The notes beneath the pieces are model-generated. The model was given only the letters and a program-made list of their open reading frames with translations, did not search any database and was not told the origin of the DNA. A stretch of DNA of 28,659 nt from an uncultured Bacteriovorax sp. (lineage in GTDB: Bacteria; Bdellovibrionota; Bacteriovoracia; Bacteriovoracales; Bacteriovoracaceae), in the NCBI GenBank assembly GCA_946480715.1, contig CAMLKK010000033.1, positions 1 through 28,659 of the forward strand. Direction: 5' to 3'. The position numbers were made by a program, and so were the translations under genes. This document shows, piece after piece, positions 8,676 to 16,023 of this stretch (position 1 is the first letter of the stretch; every line of letters starts with the position of its first letter).

Positions 8676-8706
8676 AAAAGGGCCTCATCATGAGGCCCTT
8701 TTTTTT
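8674..8706. terminator. Bidirectional rho-independent terminator
   Basis: The stem GGGCCTCA (8680-8687), loop TCA and TGAGGCCC (8691-8698) is flanked by an A-run on the left and eight T on the right (8699-8706). It can therefore act for the exported-protein gene on the plus strand and for dksA on the minus strand. The GGGCCTC core recurs in the terminator near 28030. Confidence 0.93.
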
Positions 8707-8729
8707 ATGTTGAAATTTATTTTTTCAAA

Positions 8730-9158
8730 TTAGCGATTTGTTTCGTGAAGAGCGCGGCCTAAAGACTTAGAACGTTTTTCAAAAACATTGTTGTTTTCTG
8801 CCTGTTCAGCTTCTTCTTTGCAGATGATGCAAAGTTCAGCCGTTAGACGAGCATTCAAACGCTCAAAACCGATTTCTCCATCACATTCTTCACAAAGACC
8901 ATAAGTCCCGCGAACGATGGCCTCAAGTGACTTGTTAACCTTCTTAAGAAAGAAGTTTTCACGGTTAATGAAACGGATATCGTGAGATGTTTGCGTGTTT
9001 ACACTCGCTTCATCTAGAGGATCAGAGAGTTCATTTTTATCGAGCTGGTACTTCTCTTGCTCAAGTTTTTTATTGGATATACGTTCTTTCTCTGCAAGCA
9101 ATTTATCTTTTAAGATAGCGATTTGTTTGTCACTTAGGTAAGCATTCTCTCTCTTCAT
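8730..9158 (-). CDS. dksA: DksA/TraR-family RNA polymerase-binding transcription factor
   Basis: DksA inserts a coiled coil into the RNA polymerase secondary channel and, with ppGpp, retunes rRNA and biosynthetic promoters. The 142-residue product keeps the coiled-coil tip motif SDPLDEAS with the two key aspartates (D46, D49). It also keeps the four-cysteine zinc finger, LCEECDGEIG then ELCIICK (C89, C92, C110, C113), with the same spacing as the E. coli protein. The region around residues 60-80 is a predicted coiled coil. An AAGGAG ribosome site lies 6 nt before the ATG. It is the only gene in its unit, with about 140 bp of upstream non-coding sequence that should carry its promoter. Confidence 0.93.
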   Translation of the reverse strand: MKRENAYLSDKQIAILKDKLLAEKERISNKKLEQEKYQLDKNELSDPLDEASVNTQTSHDIRFINRENFFLKKVNKSLEAIVRGTYGLCEECDGEIGFERLNARLTAELCIICKEEAEQAENNNVFEKRSKSLGRALHETNR

Positions 9159-9202
9159 TCTTACTCCTTAAACGGCAAGCGCAACATTATTCCTATGATG
9201 TT

Positions 9203-9215
9203 TGTGAAAATCACA
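9203..9215. promoter_or_regulatory. Small palindrome upstream of dksA
   Basis: TGTGA-AAA-TCACA is a perfect 5-bp inverted repeat with a 3-bp spacer, 45 nt upstream of the dksA start in an otherwise AT-rich leader. The half-sites match CRP-type half-sites, but the spacer is 3 rather than 6 bases, so it is not a standard CRP/FNR site. It may be an operator for another factor, or chance. Confidence 0.25.
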
Positions 9216-9298
9216 TTACAGATAGCAGAGCGTCCTAGTAAATTATTAAAATCTAACAAAGCTTAACATTGCTGAAAGACGAAATGAGAAAATTTGTT

Positions 9299-9673
9299 TT
9301 AGCTCTTTGTGAACGAGGCTTCGCAGAACGGGCAAAAGTGCCAGAATTGCAGATCGAGTTCTTGTTTGCATGATGCGCAAGTGATGATGTGCTCGAGATC
9401 AACAAAATCTTCTCCGCCCATGAAAAGTTCTTTCCGCATAGCTCGAATTGTTGTCGGGTGCGCTCGAAATTTATTGGGAATAAGTGGATCAGGAATAAAT
9501 TTTGCGCGAGCAATTGATTTGTCTGGAACAATATTTACGTGATGAGTTTCGTGATAATCATTTTCAAATAGAGGAAGATTAGCGGCGTTGGTATACGTCT
9601 GCAGTTTTTTATACTGCGAATGCGGATCATGTTTTCCGTTCAAATATTTTCTTACTTCATCATCACTGCTCAA
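9299..9673 (-). CDS. Zinc-ribbon protein of unknown function
   Basis: This is a 124-residue cytoplasmic protein with no signal or membrane segment. The C-terminus holds a compact four-cysteine ribbon, ITCASCKQELDLQFWHFCPFC (C99, C102, C114, C117), very likely a structural zinc site. The N-terminal 90 residues are basic and His-rich with a proline-rich middle (IPDPLIPNKFRAHP). I recognise no family. Its ATG overlaps the stop of the preceding gene by 4 nt, so the two form a translationally coupled pair. A role in binding nucleic acid or a protein partner is possible from the ribbon, but nothing in the sequence decides it. Confidence 0.7.
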   Translation of the reverse strand: MSSDDEVRKYLNGKHDPHSQYKKLQTYTNAANLPLFENDYHETHHVNIVPDKSIARAKFIPDPLIPNKFRAHPTTIRAMRKELFMGGEDFVDLEHIITCASCKQELDLQFWHFCPFCEASFTKS

Positions 9674-10212
9674 AGTTTAATCCTCTTCCATTCGTTCTCG
9701 AGATAATCAATGATCTGAGAACTCGCTTTTTGATGTTTGTTCAGGAGAGAGAGAAGTCCGGGTTTTGCTTTCATGACTTCCTGTTTTAAACGAATGCTCA
9801 TCGGCCCTAGTGTTTCGATTGTTCTCAACGTCCACTCTTTAACTTCGGGATTTTTTTCTGCGAGCAATTTTTTTAAGGCCTCAAAATATTCGTAAGAAAT
9901 GATCTCACCGGTTTTAAAGCTATGTTCGATAATATGTTTTCTGGAAGCGGCGAGAGCGTAAATGAGAAGTTCAGAATTCTTCATTTCTTTCAACGTTCTG
10001 AAAAATAGCTCATTGAACTCGCTCGTTGTCTGGTGAGTGTGATCTAGTAACAAGAAAATATGTTTGAAACTTTCAGTGTTTTTTCCTGCAAGTGCTTCTG
10101 CCCATGCCGTTTTGATCTGCTCCCGAAGTTCAGGGGTTAACATCAAACGGGGGCGTTGATCGTTCTTTAGTTTTTCGATTGTCTCAGCATAGAGCTCAGC
10201 TATTGTTTTCAT
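9670..10212 (-). CDS. All-helical, HEAT-repeat-like protein of unknown function
   Basis: The 180-residue product is rich in Leu, Glu and Lys and appears wholly helical. The part from about residue 60 to 160 shows helix-turn-helix periods resembling HEAT-like units (SELLIYALAASRKH, NPEVKEWTLRTIETLGP, KPGLLSLLNKH), which suggests a protein-binding solenoid. There is no signal peptide. It is the first gene of a pair with the zinc-ribbon gene (4-nt ATGA overlap) and is divergent from queE with about 100 bp between. No family assignment is possible by eye, and the repeat reading is inference. Confidence 0.65.
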   Translation of the reverse strand: MKTIAELYAETIEKLKNDQRPRLMLTPELREQIKTAWAEALAGKNTESFKHIFLLLDHTHQTTSEFNELFFRTLKEMKNSELLIYALAASRKHIIEHSFKTGEIISYEYFEALKKLLAEKNPEVKEWTLRTIETLGPMSIRLKQEVMKAKPGLLSLLNKHQKASSQIIDYLENEWKRIKL

Positions 10213-10261
10213 AAGTCTATTTTAACACCAAACCGGGAATTTTTTACATGATTTAATTGCA

Positions 10262-10279
10262 CTTCTCGCCCTCGAGGAG
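10262..10279 (+). promoter_or_regulatory. Stem-loop in the queE leader
   Basis: CTTCTCG (10262-10268), loop CCCT and CGAGGAG (10273-10279) can form a 7-bp hairpin including one G-T pair, 35 nt before the queE start and followed by an A-rich stretch (TACAAAAACAGG). preQ1 riboswitches control queuosine genes in other bacteria and also pair a hairpin with an A-rich tail, but the loop here is too short for the class I consensus. It could be a structured leader, or chance. Confidence 0.25.
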
Positions 10280-10314
10280 TACAAAAACAGGCTAAGAAGT
10301 TATTGTGGAAAATT

Positions 10315-11019
10315 ATGTCAAAACACCTGATCAATTCTATTTACCGTGCGACTGAGGGCGAAGGTCTCTTCGTTGGACGCCCGCAGATTTTTGTCCGCTA
10401 TCAGGGCTGTTCAGTTGGCTGTTTGAACTGCGATTCAAAAGACACTTGGGAATTCGATCAGTCTTCTGAAACAGATCTCGAGGAAATCCTGAAGAGAGTT
10501 CATGAAGAAGGTTATAACGGAAAAATTAAAAACGTATCAGTTACTGGTGGAGATCCTCTACATCCTTCTCATGTTCCGCATGTAGTAGCGCTCGTAAAAG
10601 AGCTTAAGTCTCGCGGTTATTACGTGAATATTGAAGCGGCCGGAACAAGAGTCGTTCCTGAAGTTTTTGACCTTGTTGATTACGTGAGTTTTGACTTTAA
10701 AACTCCTTCTACAGGTGTGCGTACGCCGGTAAAAAATCTTGTGCGTATGCAAGAGCAATACGCTCACAAAACACAATTCAAAGCAGTCATTGCTGATGGT
10801 CCAGATTTCGCGGCAACGTTAGAAGCGCGCGCTGAAATCGAAAAAGCATTTCCCGTGACGATTCCTTTCATCCTCACTCCTTGTTACAACACAGGCGAAG
10901 AATTCCCAATGGAGCGCTTTAAAAAAGTGTTAACATGGAACGAAGAAAATGGCGGTCTATTCCGTGTCATCGGTCAGCAACATAAGTGGATTTTCGGGCC
11001 AAATGAAAAACTCGTCTAG
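10315..11019 (+). CDS. queE: 7-carboxy-7-deazaguanine synthase (radical SAM)
   Basis: QueE converts 6-carboxytetrahydropterin to 7-carboxy-7-deazaguanine, the ring-contraction step toward preQ0/queuosine. The 234-residue product starts MSKHLINSIYRATEGEGLFV, with the family's EGEG signature. The radical-SAM cysteines are C32, C36 and C39 (CSVGCLNC), in the CxxxCxxC spacing typical of QueE with CDS after it. VTGGDPL matches the SAM-binding TGGEP motif. I prefer the ATG at 10315 with GGA five bases upstream over a TTG at 10303 that would add four residues. It stands alone, divergent from the helical protein gene; no queC, queD or queF is in the window. It supplies the pathway that ends with Tgt at 1429-2607. 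Confidence 0.94.
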   Translation: MSKHLINSIYRATEGEGLFVGRPQIFVRYQGCSVGCLNCDSKDTWEFDQSSETDLEEILKRVHEEGYNGKIKNVSVTGGDPLHPSHVPHVVALVKELKSRGYYVNIEAAGTRVVPEVFDLVDYVSFDFKTPSTGVRTPVKNLVRMQEQYAHKTQFKAVIADGPDFAATLEARAEIEKAFPVTIPFILTPCYNTGEEFPMERFKKVLTWNEENGGLFRVIGQQHKWIFGPNEKLV

Positions 11020-11108
11020 AGTTTAACAAAAGTAAGATCTTGTTATTTGCCTTTCGCTTTCAATCACATTGCAATTAAAGGAACACACATTATCTTCAAG
11101 GATGAAAG

Positions 11109-12494
11109 ATGCAGAGGTTATTCCTTATCGTGCTTTTGAGCATGAGTTCATTGGTCTACGCCCGAGACTACAAATTAGGGTTGATTGATATTCCAGAAAA
11201 TATTCCTTTATATGAAGACCGAACGAAAGCGCTGGAGAGTTGGGACTGGCGAAACGTAAACGGCGTCAATTGGTTAACTCCTGTTCGTGATCAAGGCAAC
11301 TGTGGATCGTGTGTTGCTTTTGCCGCTGTCGCTGCCCTCGAAGCTCAATATAAGATTGCTTCAGGCCACTCATGGTTGGAGCCGCAATTTTCTCCTCAAC
11401 AGCTTTTTAATTGTGGAGGAGGAGCTTGTGAGATTGGATGGCAACTAAGTCCCGCTATGAAAATGTTAAAGAATAAAGGAGTCGTTGATGCTGCTTGCTC
11501 TCCTTATGAATCTGGGGCCACAGGTCAAAACGTTCAATGCTTAAAAAACTTTTGTGAAAGACAAGCGGAGCGAACATTTAAAATTGTCGATTACACATCT
11601 CCATCTTCATGGGGCGGATCCGCTGCAAAACTAAAAGCAGCTATCAAAAAAGGTCCTGTCGTAACAGGAATGACTGTGTACGAAGACTTTATGACGTACA
11701 CAAAAGGAATTTATAAATCGAATTCTAATCGTCGCATGGGTGGACATGCAGTCACGATCGTAGGTTTTAACGATGTTGAACGCTACTGGATTATCAAAAA
11801 TTCATGGGGTGAAGAGTGGGGAGAAAAAGGATTCGGACGCATTTCTTACGATGACAAATCAGGTGTAGGTGAGAGCACTTATTCTCTCATTCTCAAAGCA
11901 GAACCAGAATATATTTCGATTACTTCACCTGAAAACCGTTCATACATGAGTGGAGAAAATAATGTCGTTGTTGAACACACTCAATCTGCTCCGGGAGAAC
12001 TTGTTGTTCGCGGGGAAGGTGAACTGACGAAAATGAATTCATGTGATGAAACAGGATCAAAAATTTGCCAAGTGATTGTCGATACAACTCGCATGCGAGA
12101 CGGCCGTTACGAAGTCTATGCGCAAGCAAACGGTTTCAAATCAATGACGAAAGAATTTTTTGTCGTCAATAAGGCGCCTGCAACAAAAGTTGAATTTAGA
12201 GGAAGTGCTGGAGTTGATCTTTCTAAACCACAAAAAGGCCGCATTGAATTTGATCTCGATGTGCTCTCATCATCTGTAATGCCAAAAAATATGCAGATGA
12301 TCCTTAAAAACGAAAAAGGTGAAAATGTTCTTGTTCGTGACATTCCGGAAGTTTTTCCCAAGATGCGACTAGGTCTAAGAACAAATCATTTTGCCAATGG
12401 AACCTACAAACTTTTCTTTATCTCAAGAACACCTTTAAGTGCCACTTCGCACTCCTCTCAGTCAAATACTGAAAATCTTATTATTCAAAACTAA
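11109..12494 (+). CDS. Secreted papain-family (C1A) cysteine peptidase without a recognisable propeptide
   Basis: A signal peptide (MQRLFLIVLLSMSSLVYA) is followed by only about 28 residues before the mature-like DWRN at 46, so the usual inhibitory propeptide is missing. The catalytic domain (46-265) shows oxyanion Q62, nucleophile C68 in CGSCVAF, H213 in GGHAVTIVGF and N231 in KNSWGEEWG. Further cysteines around NCGGGAC, ACSPY and QCLKNFC suggest cathepsin-B-like disulphides. Two beta-rich, Ig-like modules of about 90 residues follow (about 268-355 and 358-461); the first contains a C-x7-C pair (NSCDETGSKIC). The paralogue at 12607 is about 60 % identical by eye over the catalytic domain. 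AAGGA lies six bases upstream of the ATG. The likely role is extracellular or periplasmic proteolysis. Confidence 0.92.
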   Translation: MQRLFLIVLLSMSSLVYARDYKLGLIDIPENIPLYEDRTKALESWDWRNVNGVNWLTPVRDQGNCGSCVAFAAVAALEAQYKIASGHSWLEPQFSPQQLFNCGGGACEIGWQLSPAMKMLKNKGVVDAACSPYESGATGQNVQCLKNFCERQAERTFKIVDYTSPSSWGGSAAKLKAAIKKGPVVTGMTVYEDFMTYTKGIYKSNSNRRMGGHAVTIVGFNDVERYWIIKNSWGEEWGEKGFGRISYDDKSGVGESTYSLILKAEPEYISITSPENRSYMSGENNVVVEHTQSAPGELVVRGEGELTKMNSCDETGSKICQVIVDTTRMRDGRYEVYAQANGFKSMTKEFFVVNKAPATKVEFRGSAGVDLSKPQKGRIEFDLDVLSSSVMPKNMQMILKNEKGENVLVRDIPEVFPKMRLGLRTNHFANGTYKLFFISRTPLSATSHSSQSNTENLIIQN

Positions 12495-12499
12495 CATTT

Positions 12500-12521
12500 A
12501 GGGAGAGAAATCTCCCTTTTT
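12500..12521 (+). terminator. Rho-independent terminator after first peptidase
   Basis: GGGAGA (12501-12506), a GAAA tetraloop and TCTCCC (12511-12516) are followed by five T. The stem is short but the GNRA loop is stabilising. It lies 6 nt after the first peptidase stop, which suggests that the two paralogues are separate transcripts. Confidence 0.82.
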
Positions 12522-12542
12522 CTTACACTCTTCACCCTTACC

Positions 12543-12571
12543 TTGACTGACAGATCTAAGATCCGTAATTA
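12543..12571 (+). promoter_or_regulatory. Candidate sigma-70-type promoter of second peptidase
   Basis: TTGACT (12543-12548), a 17-nt spacer and TAATTA (12566-12571) lie 35 nt before the start of the second peptidase and just after the terminator of the first. The spacer contains a short palindrome, GATCT-A-AGATC, that could be an operator. A related AAGATCTT lies ahead of the first peptidase near 11034-11041. Confidence 0.5.
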
Positions 12572-12606
12572 GAATCATTGTTTTTTCAATTGACCAAGGA
12601 TTACTC

Positions 12607-14085
12607 ATGAAAGTTATCGTTCTATTGACTGCGCTTTGTGTTTCCACACTTTCGCACGCCAGACTTACTCCAAAAGCACTTAATGCTGTTTTAAAAGCGC
12701 AGAAAGCAGAATGGAGTGCAGGCGAATCAACAATTTCTAAAATGAGTGACCGTGATGCTCTAAAACTTCTCGGATCAAAAGATAGACCAGAAGGTGATCG
12801 ATTGTTTGAAGATCAGACAAAAGCTGTTGATATGCATGACTGGAGAAATCACGGTGGTATCAATTGGGTTGGTTCCGTTCTTGATCAAGGTCAATGTGGA
12901 TCGTGCGTGGCCTTCGGAGCAGTCGCCACACTTGAAACTCAATACAGAATCAGTGCAGGACTTTCTTGGCTTGCTCCAAGTTTTTCTCCTCAGCAACTTT
13001 TCAACTGTAATGGAGGAGCATGCGATTCAGGATGGTTTGCTCAAGCAGCGGCCGATACGCTCATGAATCGTGGAATTGTCGATTCATCATGTGTTCCTTA
13101 CGTTTCCGGACAAACGGGAAAAGATATCCAATGTAAAATAAATTTCTGCCAAAACCAGGCAAGTAGAACATACAAAATCGCTACGTATGAAAGACCAACT
13201 TCATATGGAGGATCAGCGGCAAAAATTAAAGCGGCCCTTAAACGTGGTCCACTCGTTACTAACATGACGGTCTACGATGATTTTTTCAATTACACATCTG
13301 GAATTTATAAAGCAGTAAGTAACACGGTGGCCGGTGGTCACGTTGTTTCTCTCGTTGGATTTAATGATGTAGAAAGATATTGGATCATTAGAAATAGCTG
13401 GGGAACTTCTTGGGGAGAACAAGGTTTCGCACGCATTTCTTACGATGATAAATCAGGAATCGGTGAGAACACTTGGTTGTATATACCATCAAAAGAAGAA
13501 AATTTCTTCGATGTAGTATCTCCTAAAGAGCGTGAATATGTCTCAGGTTCGCTTGATATGAAAGTTCACTCGGGAAAAGTTGCTGCTTCTGAAATCGTTC
13601 TTAGTTCAAACAAAGGACAAAATGTTCAAAAACTTTCAAACTGTGCTCAGAATACAACGACAGAATGTTTGATCAATCTTGATACTACTGCACTAGCTGA
13701 CGGCACTTATGAAGTTTATGTTCAGTCTGGAAATAAGCGCTCAGTGGTGCGTGAATTTTCAATCAACAACTCACAACCAGAAACAGTTGTGACTTTTGAT
13801 GGAGTAGACCTCTCTCGCCCGCAAACAGGAAAAATCTTTTTCAATATCTCACTTTCTAATTACAAAGTTATTCCTCAAAAACTTGCACTAGTTGTTGAAA
13901 ACGAAGCAGGCGTAAGAGTTGTGAACAAATCGACTGACGTTGTAACGGAAAAAATGAGCATCAGCTTAAGAACTCCTGCAGTCGCAAATGGAACGTACAA
14001 AGTTTACATTGAAGCGCTTACTCCGCTGAATGGAGAAGCTGTGGCAAACCTTTCTGAAGCGAAGACTCTCATCATTAAGAACTAA
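12607..14085 (+). CDS. Secreted papain-family (C1A) cysteine peptidase with short cathepsin-B-type propeptide
   Basis: A signal peptide (MKVIVLLTALCVSTLSHA) is followed by a propeptide of about 40 residues. Its EWSAGEST (35-42) and DALKLLGSK (50-58) resemble the cathepsin B propeptide pattern of W-x-AG and LLG. The catalytic domain (78-290) has oxyanion Q94, nucleophile C100 in CGSCVAF, H245 in GGHVVSLVGF and N263 in RNSWGTSWG. Two Ig-like beta modules follow (about 298-390 and 393-492), the first with a conserved C-x7-C pair (NCAQNTTTEC). Its closest relative in the window is the upstream gene at 11109, evidently from tandem duplication. The GNAT gene begins 3 nt after its stop and may be co-transcribed. 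Activation probably removes the propeptide after export. Confidence 0.93.
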   Translation: MKVIVLLTALCVSTLSHARLTPKALNAVLKAQKAEWSAGESTISKMSDRDALKLLGSKDRPEGDRLFEDQTKAVDMHDWRNHGGINWVGSVLDQGQCGSCVAFGAVATLETQYRISAGLSWLAPSFSPQQLFNCNGGACDSGWFAQAAADTLMNRGIVDSSCVPYVSGQTGKDIQCKINFCQNQASRTYKIATYERPTSYGGSAAKIKAALKRGPLVTNMTVYDDFFNYTSGIYKAVSNTVAGGHVVSLVGFNDVERYWIIRNSWGTSWGEQGFARISYDDKSGIGENTWLYIPSKEENFFDVVSPKEREYVSGSLDMKVHSGKVAASEIVLSSNKGQNVQKLSNCAQNTTTECLINLDTTALADGTYEVYVQSGNKRSVVREFSINNSQPETVVTFDGVDLSRPQTGKIFFNISLSNYKVIPQKLALVVENEAGVRVVNKSTDVVTEKMSISLRTPAVANGTYKVYIEALTPLNGEAVANLSEAKTLIIKN

Positions 14086-14088
14086 CGA

Positions 14089-14625
14089 ATGAATTTGACT
14101 TACACTGAATTTTTGCCAAGTACTGAGCAAGATAAACTTGCAGACTTTCTCGCAAGCGAGACATGGCCTTTCCATGTCAATGAACAACTAACAGTTCTTC
14201 GCGCTCATGAACTCATCAATGATGGACTCTTCTCAGGAGAGTCCAATATGACTTTCTGGATTCATCTTGATGATGAAGATGTGGGCATCATTCGCCTCAC
14301 AGATATGGACGACCTCAACGATGGTCATCCACTATTTGATCTCAGACTGAAAAAAGATTTCAGAGGCCGCGGAATAGGTGCACACGCCATCCAGTGGATG
14401 TGCGATTTCCTCTTTAATGGTTGGCCATCACTTGACCGCATTGAAGGAACAACCCGCGCTGACAATATTCCCATGCAAAAACTTTTTATGAAGTGCTTAT
14501 TTGCTAAAGAAGGACATCATCGCGAAGCATGGCCCGCGGCCGACGGAAAAGTTTACGATTCAGTCCGTTTCAGTCTTCTTAAGAAAGATTGGATTGCTGG
14601 AACAATCACACCTGTAAAATTTTAA
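14089..14625 (+). CDS. GNAT-family N-acetyltransferase
   Basis: This is a 178-residue cytoplasmic protein with the GNAT acetyl-CoA pyrophosphate-binding loop FRGRGIGAHA (91-100) after a beta-strand (HPLFDLRLKKDF). The usual later element ADNIPMQKLFMKCLF (Asn pairing, then a helix) is also present. The pattern is closest to the RimJ/RimL-like small acetyltransferases; the substrate is not predictable. The start is 3 nt after the second peptidase stop, so it is probably read from that promoter. Its stop codon overlaps, on the opposite strand, the stop of the transposase-like gene (shared TTAA). Confidence 0.85.
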   Translation: MNLTYTEFLPSTEQDKLADFLASETWPFHVNEQLTVLRAHELINDGLFSGESNMTFWIHLDDEDVGIIRLTDMDDLNDGHPLFDLRLKKDFRGRGIGAHAIQWMCDFLFNGWPSLDRIEGTTRADNIPMQKLFMKCLFAKEGHHREAWPAADGKVYDSVRFSLLKKDWIAGTITPVKF

Positions 14626-15257
14626 ACGAATCGACTAATGAGAAAACTCTGCGGCTCAGGCAAAAGTGAGCTCAAGTAGGTTCGCAATCGATAGAGAAAA
14701 TCACTTTCTTCAATCGTAGAAATCAATCCCAACTCAAACCCCGGATAAAGTTCTTTGAAACTATCAACTCTCACCAGAGAATTGTATTGATTGATAAAGC
14801 TAGAACTCTTGTGCTTAATGGAGTTGCCCAAAATATAATGAATCACATTTTTAACTTCAGTCGGGGTCTTTAACTTTCTAAAGTGGTATCTCGTTTTGAA
14901 AACCTGTCCACCAAGGCCTTTAATCTTATTGATTCCTTTCGAAAGAGATATCCCAAAAGACTGCATGCCAGTACCAACAATCGCTTTATTATCGGCTTCG
15001 ACTAATAAATGGATGTGATCAAATTCCAACGTGTAATGAATAATCCTAAGTCCTTTCAAGCGTGCTTTTTTTATTGCATGCCAAAGAAGTTTTAGCGTCT
15101 GCTTATTTTTTAAACCTGCTTTTGCTCTATCAATTTTCACTGTCAAATGCAAAACCGTTAGTCTGTTGAATTCATCACGCGCAATATGACGAATCCCGCG
15201 ATCATGTTTTGCGGGTCTACCTGCACCTTTCATATTCAAAAAGCTTTGCTGTTTCAT
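14622..15257 (-). CDS. HUH/Y1 transposase-like protein (REP-associated tyrosine transposase type)
   Basis: This 211-residue protein has the HUH nuclease motif HIHLLVE (H81, H83) and the single catalytic tyrosine in NVIHYILGNSIKH (Y141). VFKTRYHFRKL lies before it, the order seen in IS200/RAYT-type Y1 transposases, which cut and rejoin single-stranded DNA. A tail of about 60 residues beyond the core has no recognised motif. I see no hairpin-bearing REP-like ends, subterminal palindromes or second gene around it, and no target duplication. It may be a domesticated or immobile copy. It starts about 110 bp from tonB (divergent) and overlaps the GNAT stop by 4 nt. Confidence 0.85.
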   Translation of the reverse strand: MKQQSFLNMKGAGRPAKHDRGIRHIARDEFNRLTVLHLTVKIDRAKAGLKNKQTLKLLWHAIKKARLKGLRIIHYTLEFDHIHLLVEADNKAIVGTGMQSFGISLSKGINKIKGLGGQVFKTRYHFRKLKTPTEVKNVIHYILGNSIKHKSSSFINQYNSLVRVDSFKELYPGFELGLISTIEESDFLYRLRTYLSSLLPEPQSFLISRFV

Positions 15258-15369
15258 TGGAGTGAATTTAATTTAGGCAGATATTAAAGTAAAGCTAAAA
15301 TTTAGGGCGGATTCAAATATCAAATGCCGCGAAATTGACTTAGACAAATGAGTATTTTTTAGGTATAAA

Positions 15370-16023
15370 TTGGCCAAGATGAGAGCTTTACTTCATTCAA
15401 AACCTTCTGTTAGTTTTATCGCCAGTGTAATTCTGCATGCGGTGATTCTCATTGCATTTTCATGGCCTAATGATGAACAGAACGAAACATCGGAATTGAT
15501 AAAATTGCCTAATGTCATTTCACTTAACCTCAATGGAGTTGGTGGAAACGGTAAACCTGTTAAAAAAAATGTGGCCACGCCTGTGAATGCATTCTCAGGT
15601 TCAGGACCAGCAATTATAAAAAACACACCAACAGAAATGGGATCGTCTAGTTCCGAAGTGGGCACAGGCGAAGCCGGATCAAAAAATGGTGTTGCCGGAG
15701 GAACCGGTGATCAAGAGGCCGCATTTCTTTCCGCAAAACAAAAATACCTCATTGAGTTTCGTGGTCTCATAGAAGGTCGAAAAGAATACCCATTGATGGC
15801 CAGAAAAAGAGGGCTCGAAGGCACTGTCGTTGTCAGTGTGATGATCAAGAAAAATGGTGATGTGATCGAGCATAAAATTGTTCAAGAATCAGGACACAAA
15901 ATGCTGGATCAAGCAGCACTTAATATGATCATGAAGATCACATCCTTCAAATCATTTCCAATTGAATTAGGAACGAGTGATCTTGAATTAAAATTCCCTA
16001 TAGCCTTCAAGCTGAATGGGTAG
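15370..16023 (+). CDS. tonB: TonB-family energy transducer
   Basis: TonB couples the proton motive force to outer-membrane receptors. The N-terminal segment PSVSFIASVILHAVILIAF is a single membrane anchor containing the SxxxH motif (S19-H23) needed for ExbB/ExbD contact. The C-terminal domain (about 140-217) has EYPLMARKRGLEGTVVVSVMI and DQAALNMI, both typical of TonB. The periplasmic linker (50-115) is Gly/Ser/Asn-rich with few prolines, unlike the Pro-Glu/Pro-Lys spacer of enteric TonB. The start is uncertain: TTG at 15370 has AGG six bases upstream, while ATG at 15379 (three codons in) lacks a good site. It converges on the siderophore operon, overlapping its last gene by 17 nt; no exbB/exbD is in the window. 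It probably energises the receptor at 16706. Confidence 0.9.
   Translation: MAKMRALLHSKPSVSFIASVILHAVILIAFSWPNDEQNETSELIKLPNVISLNLNGVGGNGKPVKKNVATPVNAFSGSGPAIIKNTPTEMGSSSSEVGTGEAGSKNGVAGGTGDQEAAFLSAKQKYLIEFRGLIEGRKEYPLMARKRGLEGTVVVSVMIKKNGDVIEHKIVQESGHKMLDQAALNMIMKITSFKSFPIELGTSDLELKFPIAFKLNG

Noticed and set aside
9203..9215. CRP/FNR site ahead of dksA
   Set aside because: The half-sites TGTGA and TCACA are right but the spacer is 3 instead of 6 bases.
10213..10314. Class I preQ1 riboswitch ahead of queE
   Set aside because: The hairpin loop is four bases and the C-rich and A-rich segments do not match the consensus pairing, so it is listed only as a stem-loop.
11102..11150. ATG at 11102 as the first peptidase start
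   Set aside because: It is in a different frame; the ATG at 11109 gives the signal peptide and has AAGGA at correct spacing.
12501..12606. The two peptidases as one operon
   Set aside because: A hairpin with a T-run follows the first gene and a plausible promoter precedes the second, so separate transcripts are more likely.
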